From NCBI GenBank assembly GCA_035340715.1, contig DAOQTX010000009.1:1-60018 (forward strand): DNA of 60,018 bases, given 5' to 3'. This DNA is from DAOQTX01 sp035340715 (lineage in GTDB: Bacteria > Bacteroidota > Bacteroidia > AKYH767-A > OLB10). The translations under genes and the position numbers were made by a program. The notes below the pieces were generated by a model that saw only the letters and a list, made by a program, of their open reading frames with translations, was not told where the DNA came from and did no database searches. Positions 33,974 to 44,195 of the stretch are shown in pieces (positions within the stretch are counted from its first letter, which is position 1; each line of letters starts with the position of its first letter).

Positions 33974-36043
33974 ATGGATCACCAGCACCAAAATCATTCA
34001 AAAGCAAAGGACACTCCTGCAATGAGTAGGCAACACGATCACTCAAGTCATAAGATGAGTAACGATAACCCCGCCCACGGTAACATGGGCCATGATCATC
34101 ACAGAATGATGATAAGCGATTTTCGAAAAAGATTCTGGGTCTCAGTTATTCTTACAATTCCCGTTTTGATTCTCTCGCCGATGATCCAGGAGTTCTTTGG
34201 CTTCGAATTGGTTTTTAATGGTAGTCTATTCACACTCTTCGCACTTTCTTCTGTCATTTTTATTTATGGAGGCTGGCCATTCTTAAAAGGCCTGATAGAT
34301 GAAGTCAAAAAAGGTGTGCCGGGAATGATGACTCTGATTGCTGTAGCCATCACAGTGGCATATGCCTACAGCAGCGCAGTCGTTTTTGGACTTCCGGGTA
34401 AAATGTTCTTCTGGGAACTCGTTACTCTGGTTGACATTATGCTTCTGGGACACTGGATAGAAATGAAATCTGTACTTGGCGCCTCCAAAGCATTGGAACT
34501 GTTGGTGAGCATGATGCCTGCTGAAGCTCATAAGGTACATGGCGAACACATCATTGAGGTAAAACTCGAAGACTTGCAGAAAGGCGATATTACATTAATA
34601 AAACCCGGAGAAAAAGTTCCCGCAGATGGAATCATCGTAGAGGGTGAAAGTTACCTGAATGAATCAATGCTTACCGGTGAATCAAAGCCGGTGAAGAAAG
34701 GAGAAGGACAACAAGTTATTGGAGGTGCTATCAATGGAAATGGCTCTTTAAAAGTAAAGGTTCAAAATACAGGGAAAGACAGCTATCTCAACAAAGTAAT
34801 TACACTTGTACAGGAAGCACAAAAGGCCAAATCAAAAACGCAACACTTAGCGGACAGGGCAGCAAAATGGCTTACATACATCGCCTTGTTTGTTGGTTTT
34901 TTAACTTTAGTCGTTTGGCTTGCATTAGGTTTTGAATTTGTATTTGCCCTCGAAAGAATGGTCACTGTTATGGTAATTTCCTGTCCTCATGCTTTAGGCC
35001 TTGCAATTCCATTGGTTGTTGCCATCTCCACTGCCATTTCTGCCCAAAATGGATTACTCATTCGCAACAGAACGGCTTTTGAGAATTCAAGGAAGATAAC
35101 CACCCTTCTCTTTGACAAAACAGGTACGCTTACGAAAGGTGACTTTGGAGTGACACGCTATGAAACAAGCTCTGATAAAATCACCAAAAACGAAATGCTG
35201 CGAATTGCAAGTTCATTGGAACAAAGTTCAGAACATCCAATTGCTGTAGGAATCCTAAAAAAAGTCCATGAACTAAAAATAGTAATTCCGAAACATGAAG
35301 CATTCAATTCTATAACCGGAAAGGGTGTAGAAGCTATCGTTGAAGGAATGAAAGTAAAAGTTGTAAGTCCGGGATACCTGAAAGACAAAAAACTGTCAAT
35401 TCCGCAAGGCGCAGAAAGTAACGCTGCTGAAACCATCGTGTATGTGATTATTGATAATAAAGTGAGCGGTTACATTGCTTTAGCCGATGAAATAAGACCA
35501 GAGTCTTTTGAAGCAATAAATAAATTCAAGCAACTAAAAATTAAAGTAGTGATGGCAACAGGAGACAATGAACAAGTTGCAAAAGCGGTAAGCGATCAAT
35601 TAGGTCTGGATGGATATTATGCAGAAGTATTACCACATCAAAAAGTAGAGATCGTAAAGGACCTCCAATCCAAAGGTGAATACGTCGCCATGACCGGTGA
35701 TGGCGTAAATGATGCACCTGCCTTAGCTCAAGCAAATGTTGGAATCGCTGTAGGCTCCGGTACTGATGTTGCAGCTGAGACAGCTGATATCATTTTGGTC
35801 AATAGCAACCCCCAAGACATCCTGAACCTGATCCTCTTCGGAAGAGCAACGTATCAGAAAATGATTCAAAACTTAGTATGGGCAACAGGCTATAATATCA
35901 TTGCCATTCCATTAGCTGCCGGAGTATTATATAGTTCAGGCTTTGTATTAGGCCCTGCTATAGGAGCTGCATTCATGAGTTTGAGTACCATAATCGTTGC
36001 ACTCAATGCTCAATTGTTGAAAAATAAAATACAGAATATTTAA
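33974..36043 (+). CDS. copB: CopB-type copper P1B ATPase (CPH motif)
   Basis: The 689-residue ATPase has a His/Met-rich N-terminus (HQHQNHSK, HDHSSHKM, HGNMGHDHHRMM; residues 1-46) in place of HMA domains. Later come the actuator motif MLTGESKPV (234 onwards), the metal motif CPH at 337-339, DKTGTLTKG with Asp381, SSEHPIAVG, and GDGVNDAPALAQANVGIAVG. The CPH motif and His-rich head define the CopB subclass, linked to Cu and Ag export across the inner membrane. The phosphorylation motif is normal, unlike that of the Zn/Cd ATPase at 3288-5174. It closes the plus-strand copper block. Confidence 0.94.
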   Translation: MDHQHQNHSKAKDTPAMSRQHDHSSHKMSNDNPAHGNMGHDHHRMMISDFRKRFWVSVILTIPVLILSPMIQEFFGFELVFNGSLFTLFALSSVIFIYGGWPFLKGLIDEVKKGVPGMMTLIAVAITVAYAYSSAVVFGLPGKMFFWELVTLVDIMLLGHWIEMKSVLGASKALELLVSMMPAEAHKVHGEHIIEVKLEDLQKGDITLIKPGEKVPADGIIVEGESYLNESMLTGESKPVKKGEGQQVIGGAINGNGSLKVKVQNTGKDSYLNKVITLVQEAQKAKSKTQHLADRAAKWLTYIALFVGFLTLVVWLALGFEFVFALERMVTVMVISCPHALGLAIPLVVAISTAISAQNGLLIRNRTAFENSRKITTLLFDKTGTLTKGDFGVTRYETSSDKITKNEMLRIASSLEQSSEHPIAVGILKKVHELKIVIPKHEAFNSITGKGVEAIVEGMKVKVVSPGYLKDKKLSIPQGAESNAAETIVYVIIDNKVSGYIALADEIRPESFEAINKFKQLKIKVVMATGDNEQVAKAVSDQLGLDGYYAEVLPHQKVEIVKDLQSKGEYVAMTGDGVNDAPALAQANVGIAVGSGTDVAAETADIILVNSNPQDILNLILFGRATYQKMIQNLVWATGYNIIAIPLAAGVLYSSGFVLGPAIGAAFMSLSTIIVALNAQLLKNKIQNI

Positions 36044-36854
36044 CGAGTGGAAATTCTTTTTCGTTTGATTTCAACTTTCCAATTTGACAAGCAATACTTG
36101 TTTATAAAATGCAAGTAAGATAATAGTCGCCCTTCTGCTAAATATTGGAGAATTGTTTTTAATTCAATGGAAATTCCTAATCTACCATCCACTCTGTTTC
36201 GATGAAAAACAGAAGTCAATAAACACTAATTATTCCCCTAAAATTTGAATTTTAGACAAAATGTGATAAAGTACTTACATTCTTTCGATACTAAATGCTA
36301 GTCATGTTGATTCGAAAAAATGTGATATGTGGAACCGGAATTTCCACTTACCAATAAATATAAATTTTTCACTAAATCCATACATTTTCTACTGAAGATC
36401 ATTGGAAAGAAGTTTACAATGATTAAAAAAATGAGGGAGATATCTCAAAAAAAACCTTTATTTCGGAATGGGAATTCTTTCATTCATATGAATAATCGCT
36501 GCCTGTTTGCAAGGCCGAAAAACCGGAGAAATGAATTAAATAAAATGATTAAAAGGCGCTACGATATTCTCGATATAGGAGGCTGAATAAAATAACAATC
36601 TATAAGATTGCTAAACTGAGATTTGCTTTAGAGTTGAACAAAAAGAGTTATTGCCCAAATCACATTGTTGTGTGGAGGGGGACAAAGTAAATTTAAGATG
36701 ATTTTGATCCTTAGGTTCCGAACAGTAGTGATCGCAAATCCCTTGCAGCAAAGGCAGATGGCGCATCTTTGGGACATTTTACTCAGCGGACACCACACTT
36801 TATTCGTACATTTATCAGTATATAGAATTGCATTATAATGAAAACAAATGAGCA
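36044..36854. other. Long intergenic region after copB, with the repeated 49-bp element
   Basis: No convincing gene is seen. A short plus-strand frame from the ATG at 36419 to 36586 (55 residues, basic, MIKKMREISQ at its start) lies downstream of the repeated element at 36299-36347 and could be a small gene, but it has no recognisable family. AAAATGTGAT also occurs at about 36258. The right part probably holds the promoter of the oxidase gene at 36855. Confidence 0.5.
36299..36347 (+). promoter_or_regulatory. 49-bp element downstream of copB, copy 2
   Basis: This is the second copy of the block at 253-301 (37 of 49 bases identical, no gaps). In this copy the right part also forms an inverted repeat, GTGGAA against TTCCAC. 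It lies some 70 bases before the small frame at 36419. Shared control by one regulator, or a duplicated island border, would both explain it. Confidence 0.45.
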
Positions 36855-38798
36855 ATGATTAAATTCAGCCTCCTTTCGACAGCAATGATACTAGCTCTTG
36901 CGATTTGTAAAGCTCAATTTACAGTATCCGGTCAGATTTCAGATACCATTGGAATTCCGGTTCCCGAAGCTCGTATTACGCTATTTGATTCATCACAAAC
37001 ATATTTTCAGGAAGAAAGAACCGATGCAGCAGGAGTATATCTATTTTCAAATGTTCCTTCTGGAAATTATTTTCTTGGTATCGAAAAATTAAATAAGGAA
37101 TATATTGAACAATCAATTTCAGTTTCTGCAAACTTTACCCTTAATACCACACTCTATACTGAAACCGAACAAGGGATCTGGAATATTATAATACAGTCTC
37201 CTGAGCCATTAGGTGGAACCAACCTAGGTATATTAATGCCTGACGGAAAAATATTTTATTGTCATGACACCAGAGATCCTTTTTATTTCGACCCTATATT
37301 AAATGACACCATTGGCACAAGCGGTAGTGCAAATGTGCAGGGATGTGTGGGTCCTATTCAAACGGAAGATGGAAAAATTTGGTTCATCGGGGGTGCATTG
37401 GTTCCAACATATGGTCCGGGTTCCCAAAAGGTTAAATCATTCGATCCATCAAGCAATACTTGGCAATTTCAACCCGACATGCTCGATTGGCGCTGGTATC
37501 CTTCGGTGATCCAACTACCCGACAGCAGAATTTTAATTGCCGGAGGTGGTGGTCTTAATAATCCGATCCGCACAAACACATCAGAAGTTTACGACCTTGC
37601 CACAGGTACCAGTGTCTTAACTGATACAATGGCAATTGGGAATGAAGTTTCTCCGATTGTCCTTTTATACGACGGCAAGGTTTTAATGACACATCGACCT
37701 CCGCAAGTCTTTGACCCAGTTACTAACCAATGGGATTTGACAGGTGATTTTGTTCAATCACCCCGTTTGCCAAATGGTGACCATAGTGACTGTGAAATAG
37801 TATTGATGCCCGATGGTGAAGTAATCGCAATCGGTTATAAATCTTTTACACCGGGGATTTACGGGACTTTTGTGGAACGCTATAATCCCATTTCCGGCAC
37901 CTGGGCTCTAGGAAGCAGCATTTTACCAATACGCTCGAGAGCAAAAACAGTTTTGCTCCCTGATAAAAATATCCTGGTCATCGGAGGAGAAAAGGAAAAT
38001 CCTGCAGATACCACTTCAACAAATCAATGGGGATATATGAATTTGTGCGATATGTATGATCCTTCTACAGATTCATGGAGAAGATTAAATCGCTTAAATT
38101 ACAAACGAGAATATCATTGCAACGCCATTCTAGTTCCTGATGGAAGAATAATTGCCGTTGGAGGAGAAGGTCGACCCGGTAACGATCCGCCTTTTAGTGT
38201 TATTGAAGCATTCAATCCGCCATATTTATTCAGAGGTGTTCGGCCTGAAATAATAAACCTCACCCAAACATCTTTTGGAAGAGGAGCAAACATTGATTTT
38301 GACTTTCTTAAAACAGATTCAATCACTGAAGTACTATTAATGTCAAATGCAGTTGTGACACATTTTATGAATAGTGGGAATAACCGCTACATTTCTCTCA
38401 ACTATAGCCAAACCGGCAGTCACATCACTGCAATATTACCCTCTGATTCCATTACATTGCCACCTGGTATTTATATGTTGTTTGTAATGGTTGATGATAT
38501 TCCTTCTATTGCAGAAATCGTTCGCATACAAAATACATCAGTAACGTCGTCAACACAAATTACACAAGGAAATCAACTGTTGCACATATTCCCTAATCCG
38601 GCATCTGAATTTATTACTTTGAATTTTCTAAGCGAACCTTACAGCTCAGAGATCGAAATTTTCAACACTATTGGTGAAACAGTTTTATCCGCTGCAAATA
38701 AAAACACAATTGATATTTCTGCTTTTAACAAAGGATTGTATTTCATCACCGTAAAAGCAAGAAACAATTTCTACTCACTAAAATTTATTAAGCTATAA
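36855..38798 (+). CDS. T9SS-exported copper radical oxidase (galactose/glyoxal oxidase-like)
   Basis: The 647-residue protein has a signal peptide (1-20), a carboxypeptidase-regulatory-like beta domain (about 22-100), a kelch propeller (about 105-460), a galactose-oxidase early-set domain (about 460-560) and a T9SS type A tail (HIFPNPASEFITL ... ISAFNKGLYFITV). All copper-site residues of the AA5 oxidases can be placed: Cys164 and Tyr215 (RWYPSV) for the thioether cofactor, Tyr420-His421 (REYHCNAILVPDG) and His503 (VVTHFMNSGNNR). Spacing is close to that of galactose oxidase. It should oxidise a primary alcohol or aldehyde outside the cell and make H2O2; the substrate is unknown. It lies about 0.8 kb after the copper ATPase. 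Confidence 0.85.
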   Translation: MIKFSLLSTAMILALAICKAQFTVSGQISDTIGIPVPEARITLFDSSQTYFQEERTDAAGVYLFSNVPSGNYFLGIEKLNKEYIEQSISVSANFTLNTTLYTETEQGIWNIIIQSPEPLGGTNLGILMPDGKIFYCHDTRDPFYFDPILNDTIGTSGSANVQGCVGPIQTEDGKIWFIGGALVPTYGPGSQKVKSFDPSSNTWQFQPDMLDWRWYPSVIQLPDSRILIAGGGGLNNPIRTNTSEVYDLATGTSVLTDTMAIGNEVSPIVLLYDGKVLMTHRPPQVFDPVTNQWDLTGDFVQSPRLPNGDHSDCEIVLMPDGEVIAIGYKSFTPGIYGTFVERYNPISGTWALGSSILPIRSRAKTVLLPDKNILVIGGEKENPADTTSTNQWGYMNLCDMYDPSTDSWRRLNRLNYKREYHCNAILVPDGRIIAVGGEGRPGNDPPFSVIEAFNPPYLFRGVRPEIINLTQTSFGRGANIDFDFLKTDSITEVLLMSNAVVTHFMNSGNNRYISLNYSQTGSHITAILPSDSITLPPGIYMLFVMVDDIPSIAEIVRIQNTSVTSSTQITQGNQLLHIFPNPASEFITLNFLSEPYSSEIEIFNTIGETVLSAANKNTIDISAFNKGLYFITVKARNNFYSLKFIKL

Positions 38799-39221
38799 GA
38801 TCAAGGAAGAATTTGAAACAGAGTATAGTTATTATTAATATTTCATGCTCTGCGAAGGATTTTCACTCCATCTTAACATTGGCAGCTGGAACATCCTGCG
38901 CAGACGGTCACCAGTCTTTAGAAACGAAGATAATGGCACATCCTTAACACCACAGAAAGGAACTTGACAACGAATCCGTTAATTGATCAATTCTATGTGA
39001 GTTATCATTTATCTTTCAATCCGACCTGAACGTTACGGCCTCTTTTTAATACCCATCTCCTTAACCGGCGTGGCTTGGAAACAGCCATTAAAATGAAACT
39101 TTGGCATAAAAACAATTGAAATGGAAAATAAATTCATGCATAGAAACAGGTTTATGGCATATATTTGGACACCTTATTAAAAAGATAAATAGACTTTCAA
39201 ATCTTTGCCTATTTATTATAA
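38799..39221. other. Non-coding gap between oxidase gene and defence operon
   Basis: No gene or clear repeat is visible. A TATATTTG at 39160-39167 matches a -7 box on the plus strand but nothing follows it. The stretch separates convergent units: the oxidase on the plus strand and the defence operon on the minus strand. Confidence 0.5.
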
Positions 39222-39760
39222 TCAATGCTGCATTGCTCGTATATGTGGGTTATTTTTAAGGTAAAAACGCCTTTCACTAGCTCGTATCTCCCTGATACGT
39301 TCTAATAATTCATCAAAGTAGTCTTTCCCGAAGCGTTGCCCTCGTTTCAAGCGTTTATGGTCCGATACTAAGCCTTTTATAATGAAATGAACTCCCGGAG
39401 GGTTTTGGTTGCCCATATACTGAATTGCGATGCCTGCCGGCTGTTTACTCTGTAACCTACCGCTATAATTGCGTTTAAGTTGAAAAACTCCATTTTCCGG
39501 GTTACGTTCCGGCAGCCTACTTTCTGAACTAATTCCAAAATGGAAACAGTTGACTCCAGTATTAATTCGCCTGATTCAAAGATATTTGCAAGATGTTTAG
39601 CTTATAGCTAGCACAACTACACCAAAAAGTTCGGCCACCCTTTTCTGGGTGAGTCAAAAGGTTTCGTTTTGAAAAAGACCTCTATATGCACCGCACCGTC
39701 AGTGGTGTAAAAAATGATGTCGCTTTCGTTATTTTCTTGTGGTGTAAGCTCTTTACTCAT
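39222..39760 (-). pseudogene. Decayed rhuM gene (virulence RhuM family) at the end of the defence operon
   Basis: Reading the minus strand from the ATG at 39758-39760, RhuM-like segments appear in order but in different frames. They are MSKELTPQENNESDIIFYTT; LTQKRVAELFG; KHLANIFESGEL; LNAIIAVGYRVNSRQA and FSIWATKTLREF; and then FGKDYFDELLERIREIRASE followed by RRFY near 39222-39416. An in-frame TAA breaks the middle and at least two frameshifts are needed. RhuM proteins are about 330 residues and are common next to restriction-modification genes. The start lies 4 bases after the res stop, so it was the last gene of that operon. Confidence 0.85.
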
Positions 39761-39764
39761 TACT

Positions 39765-42404
39765 TTAAGAATTTAATTCACTGACTTTGGAAATACGTTT
39801 ATACACTACATCTTCAAACTTTTTGAAGTGTTCAGTACCACACTTGATTTTCATTTTTTCTGACCCTCTCAATTCCTGTCCTTCTCCTTTGGTTTCTGCC
39901 ACAAAGTATATTTTCTTTTCACCCTTGAATACAAGTGCCCAATCGGGGTTATAGCTGCCAATTGGTGTATCAATTTTGAACCAGAAGGGAAGTTTGAAAT
40001 AAAACTCAATGTTCTCACTGCTCTCACAGTCTTTGGCAAAATCACTTTCTACCTTTGAATCAAGCGGAATGTAATTTTCATAAATAGTTTTATCAGGGGT
40101 AGTTACTGTATGGGTGAACTGGTCAAGGTATATTTCCAGTTCATTGTCTTCAAACAAAGTCATTTCATACACTTTGCTGCCGATTTTTTCATACTTAATC
40201 CCATCAATCATTAATTCGTACAATACCGATTTTATAGAGCCTACGGCATTATCCATGAATAATTGTGGGTTGAGTAATAACTCGTTTATCCGTCCTGATT
40301 TTTTAAGTACTTCAAGAATGGTACTACGGGTAAGTTCTGTTTTACCCTGTATGTATGCCAGCATATCCGGTATTTCAAACTGAAAACCATCGCAGTCGTC
40401 TCCGCTATCACTTACCAATTGTCCGTCAACGCCTTCATCTGTTATTACTACTTTTTTCTTTGTTGATGTGATGTTTGGTTTTTTCGTTTCCGGCATTTCC
40501 CTAACTGCTTTTGCGGCAATGTTAACAAGTTCATCTGTTTTGAATTCTACACTGTAACGGGTATGAAACTTTATCTTGTTCCATATTTCAAGGAATTTCG
40601 CATCTGCTTCAAAACCTTTACGCAGGTTTACTTTTTCTCTTTTCCCTTTGTCTTTGACACGCCCTGAAAAATCCACTCCACAATCCTGTTCAATTTCCTG
40701 CTGCAATGCCCGGGCAAAATCTTCATACCGCTCGTTTGCAACTACAGTTAGCTTATTAATGTTCCGGTCAAAAATCCGTTGGCCGGACTGATTTACAGAA
40801 AGCCTCAAACCTCTACCTATTTCCTGACGTTTCTTAATCTCAGATTTCGTTTCGTTCAGAGTACATATCTGGAATACATTTGGGTTATCCCAACCTTCAC
40901 GAAGTGCTGAGTGACTGAATATAAATCGCAGAGGAGTATTTATTTCAAGAAGTTTTTCTTTATCGTGCATGATGAGTTTGTAGGTATCATCATCCGCCTG
41001 TGTTTCCCCTCCTGTGTCTTTAATCCTCCCTTTGTTATCCTGTGAAAAATATCCATTGTGAACTTCTTCTTCAGAATAGGGCATCAAGTCTTTGAAAACA
41101 GGTTTGGCTATTTCGTGCTTGTATATTTCCTCAAACCATTGGGCAAATTTTCCTTTTAAAGGATTGCCGTTTGTATCATATTCACGGTAGTTTTTTACTT
41201 TATCAATAAAGAACAATGAAAGCACCTTTATGCCTTTTTCTTTATACGCTTTTTCTTTTTTCAGGTGTTCTTCAACGGTTTTACGTATCATGAATTTCAT
41301 TACCTCATCATTCATACCTCCCTGCGATTCTCCAACTTTCAGAACAACCCCGTTGGTCAGTTCTATCTGTTCGTTACCATAATCAATTTCATATACTTTC
41401 AGTCCGTCATATTTCGGATTTTCACCTGACAATGCAAACAGGTCAAGTTTATTACGGCTTACCTGTACTGATTTTCGTTTATTGCCCTGCGGGGAGTTCA
41501 CGTCAATTTTTACTTTGGCCTTTATGTTATTGCCTGAGCGGGTTATTGCTTCCAGTTGAATGAAGGTCGAATTAAAATCGTTTTCACTCACTACAGAATC
41601 CACCTCTATTTGTTTAACCAGTCCAAGGTCATACGCCTTTACAGGGTTCAGGGAATACATGAGGTTGTATAGGTAGGTATGGGTAGCTGAATACCGAAGT
41701 GTACATAACGGGTTCAATTTTTCAATTGCCTTTTTCCTGATTTCGGTCTCCATATTCTGCGGCTCATCCACTATTACAATCGGATTGCAGCTTTGAATAA
41801 ATTCAATGGGTTTTTTGCCAGTTAGTTTATCGTTTGGTTTGTTGATAATGTTTTCATCTTTCGCAAAAGAATCTATATTGATAACCAACACCTGGATGGC
41901 ATTACTGGAAGCAAATCCCCTTAGGTTGGATACTTTCTTACTGTCGTACACGTCAAAGCTGATAGATGCTTTGTCATAAAGGGACTGGAAATGCTCGTGT
42001 GTAATTTGCAGATTCTTTAAAACACCTTCCCGGATGGCAACCGAAGGAACAACAATTACAAACTTTTTAAAGCCATAGAGTTTTTGCAATTCGTAAATAG
42101 TTCTTAGGTACACATACGTTTTACCGGTTCCTGTTTCCATTTCTACAGAGAAATTCATCCCTTGTAGTTCTTCTTTTATATCCTTTATTTCATTGCGTTG
42201 CTGAATGGTCTTTATGTTTTCCCAAATTTGTTCTTCAGTTAAGGCAAGCCTGTTACCAAAACCATTTTCAGAAAGCAACGTACCGGATGAGGTCATTGAA
42301 AACTCAAAATCTCCACTGCTCAAAGGCTGTCCTTCAAATATGTCTGTGATAGATTTTATAGCATCTATCTGATAATCCTGGTTGCTATCGAAGTGTAGTT
42401 TCAT
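39765..42404 (-). CDS. res: Type III restriction endonuclease subunit Res
   Basis: This 879-residue subunit is the ATP-dependent helicase-nuclease of a type III restriction system. Walker A is METGTGKTYVYL (GTGKT 92-96), motif II is IVDEPQNMET with the DEPQ form usual for Res (213-216), and later motifs include SALREGWDNPNVFQICTL and RQEIGRGLRL. The C-terminal nuclease domain has YNPDWALVF and FVAETKG, giving Asp821, Glu837 and Lys839 of a PD-(D/E)xK site. It works with Mod (46235-48130), but the two genes are separated by an OLD nuclease gene and a helicase gene. It lies 36 bases after the helicase gene. Confidence 0.93.
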   Translation of the reverse strand: MKLHFDSNQDYQIDAIKSITDIFEGQPLSSGDFEFSMTSSGTLLSENGFGNRLALTEEQIWENIKTIQQRNEIKDIKEELQGMNFSVEMETGTGKTYVYLRTIYELQKLYGFKKFVIVVPSVAIREGVLKNLQITHEHFQSLYDKASISFDVYDSKKVSNLRGFASSNAIQVLVINIDSFAKDENIINKPNDKLTGKKPIEFIQSCNPIVIVDEPQNMETEIRKKAIEKLNPLCTLRYSATHTYLYNLMYSLNPVKAYDLGLVKQIEVDSVVSENDFNSTFIQLEAITRSGNNIKAKVKIDVNSPQGNKRKSVQVSRNKLDLFALSGENPKYDGLKVYEIDYGNEQIELTNGVVLKVGESQGGMNDEVMKFMIRKTVEEHLKKEKAYKEKGIKVLSLFFIDKVKNYREYDTNGNPLKGKFAQWFEEIYKHEIAKPVFKDLMPYSEEEVHNGYFSQDNKGRIKDTGGETQADDDTYKLIMHDKEKLLEINTPLRFIFSHSALREGWDNPNVFQICTLNETKSEIKKRQEIGRGLRLSVNQSGQRIFDRNINKLTVVANERYEDFARALQQEIEQDCGVDFSGRVKDKGKREKVNLRKGFEADAKFLEIWNKIKFHTRYSVEFKTDELVNIAAKAVREMPETKKPNITSTKKKVVITDEGVDGQLVSDSGDDCDGFQFEIPDMLAYIQGKTELTRSTILEVLKKSGRINELLLNPQLFMDNAVGSIKSVLYELMIDGIKYEKIGSKVYEMTLFEDNELEIYLDQFTHTVTTPDKTIYENYIPLDSKVESDFAKDCESSENIEFYFKLPFWFKIDTPIGSYNPDWALVFKGEKKIYFVAETKGEGQELRGSEKMKIKCGTEHFKKFEDVVYKRISKVSELNS

Positions 42405-42440
42405 TCCTGCTGTACTATAATTTCCAATACTCTATTTGTT

Positions 42441-44195
42441 TTATATTGCTTTTTGTGCCTGCATCTCTTTTTCAAATAAAAAATCAAACCCTTTCTTGGC
42501 CAATTTATTTTTTGCTTCATCAGTTAAGCTTGGAACATTGATAAACAAAGAATCTTTTGCTCTACTAATACCAACATATCTCACTCTATGTTCTTCATCT
42601 TCGTCAAGATTAGAATTGAGTATAAAACCAAGTTCATTTTGTTCCTCAAAATTTCCTTTATCATTCTTTTCCAGCACCACCATTACATGCTTAAATTCTG
42701 CTCCCTTTGCTTTATGTATAGTACGATGTAAACTTGTGTCTTCCTTAATGTTTACGGAAAGTGCAACGATTTCATAAATATTCTTTTCATAAAACGTTTT
42801 TGCGGAACCAGCTCTAAATCCTGAAATTTTTTTTGGAAATACACCCGCAATAATCGTGTAAAAATCCATTAAATTCTTTGGCTTAAATGTAGAATGTTTT
42901 TCAAGTAGAAATTTTAAAATTAAAAGTGCTTGCTTAGGAATTTCTTCCTTTTGTACTGCTCGCTTAATTTCTTTCGATAGGGACTTTAGTGCCTCCTTAT
43001 ATCTCGATTGACGACCAAGTTCCGTTGCTGTAATACAAGCAATAAGAATATTAGCTCTTTCTGTATTGCTATCATTTTCTCTTATTTCATCTAACAAGTT
43101 AGCTTTAGCAACAAATAAACCAACTCCTTCTCTCAACAAATTTGACGTAATGTTACTTCTGGAAAGAGAATAAACTTCTCCCCTAGTTACTTCAAAAGAT
43201 TTATTCATTGCCCACGTTTTTTCACCTACTAAGATCGTTGGTGAAATACCCTCAACATTCCTTTTTGCAACCTGTGAAATATCTGACCTTACTTGATTTA
43301 GTAAAACCGCAATTTTATTTGAACACCTATGATTATCTGAAATAGAATAAACTTGAATACCGGGCAAACTAAAATTATTAAACTGTTCTGGTTTTGCCCC
43401 CTGAAAGCCATAAATAGATTGCGCTTTATCACCGACAACTCCAATGATAGTTTCATTTTCCGCGATTTTGGTTATAATGGCTGTCTGAATAGGATTTGTG
43501 TCTTGAAATTCATCAAGGAAAAAGTAAGGAAATTTGGCTCGTACAATATCAAGCAGTCTGGGAAAACGTGTGATTAAATCCAAACTAAAAAACAAAATAT
43601 CGTCATGATCTACCAGTCCTTTGTTCCAGCACATCTTCTTATATACGAAATAAGAATCCTTTCTAATTGAAAGGCTACTGCTTATTTTACCAAGATATGG
43701 TTTCTTTGGTCGTAAAATTAAATTGTTAGTGGTATCAAATTGCCAAGCTAAATCAGAAAGCGCTTTGATGATTTTATTGTCATCCGTAATATAAGCTTGA
43801 CTGGTTTTGGTTTTCCATTCATACAATAGTCCCTTGTAAACAGGCACATCATCATGACCATCTAATTTCGTTATATCTAATTCATGTTCAGAGGGAATTA
43901 AAAAAGCGAATGGTTTTACCAAATTTTTATACAAAAAGCTGTGAATTGTTGACACTTCAACACGATCAACTTCAACTCCAAGTCTTTCCAAAATAGTTTC
44001 TGCCGCGACATTGGTATATGTAATACATGCAATTTTTCGGGTATTCCCAAGCCTAACAGAATTCTGTAATACGTGTCTTATATGACTAATCAGCCAACGG
44101 GTTTTACCGGCACCAGGTCCGGCAGTTACCTTAAAATGTTCTTCAATAGAATCAATTTTAGTGTCAGAAGATATGTTCTTTATTTCAAAAGCCAT
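42441..44195 (-). CDS. UvrD/Rep-family helicase, GajB-like partner of the OLD nuclease
   Basis: This 584-residue superfamily 1 helicase has Walker A VTAGPGAGKT (23-32), motif Ia CITYTNVAAETI, motif II FLDEFQDTNPIQT (DEFQDT 228-233), GVVGDKAQSIYGFQGA (motif III) and the late motif HKAKGAEFKHVMVV. Its start overlaps the end of the OLD nuclease gene by 16 bases, so the two are translationally coupled. An OLD-TOPRIM nuclease followed by a UvrD-like helicase is the gene arrangement of Gabija; B. cereus GajB has about 494 residues, so this one is longer. The pair could also be a related OLD/UvrD system. Confidence 0.88.
   Translation of the reverse strand: MAFEIKNISSDTKIDSIEEHFKVTAGPGAGKTRWLISHIRHVLQNSVRLGNTRKIACITYTNVAAETILERLGVEVDRVEVSTIHSFLYKNLVKPFAFLIPSEHELDITKLDGHDDVPVYKGLLYEWKTKTSQAYITDDNKIIKALSDLAWQFDTTNNLILRPKKPYLGKISSSLSIRKDSYFVYKKMCWNKGLVDHDDILFFSLDLITRFPRLLDIVRAKFPYFFLDEFQDTNPIQTAIITKIAENETIIGVVGDKAQSIYGFQGAKPEQFNNFSLPGIQVYSISDNHRCSNKIAVLLNQVRSDISQVAKRNVEGISPTILVGEKTWAMNKSFEVTRGEVYSLSRSNITSNLLREGVGLFVAKANLLDEIRENDSNTERANILIACITATELGRQSRYKEALKSLSKEIKRAVQKEEIPKQALLILKFLLEKHSTFKPKNLMDFYTIIAGVFPKKISGFRAGSAKTFYEKNIYEIVALSVNIKEDTSLHRTIHKAKGAEFKHVMVVLEKNDKGNFEEQNELGFILNSNLDEDEEHRVRYVGISRAKDSLFINVPSLTDEAKNKLAKKGFDFLFEKEMQAQKAI

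Noticed and set aside
36419..36586. 55-codon frame downstream of the repeated element after copB
   Set aside because: It is short and basic and matches nothing I know. I mention it in the intergenic entry but do not call it a gene.
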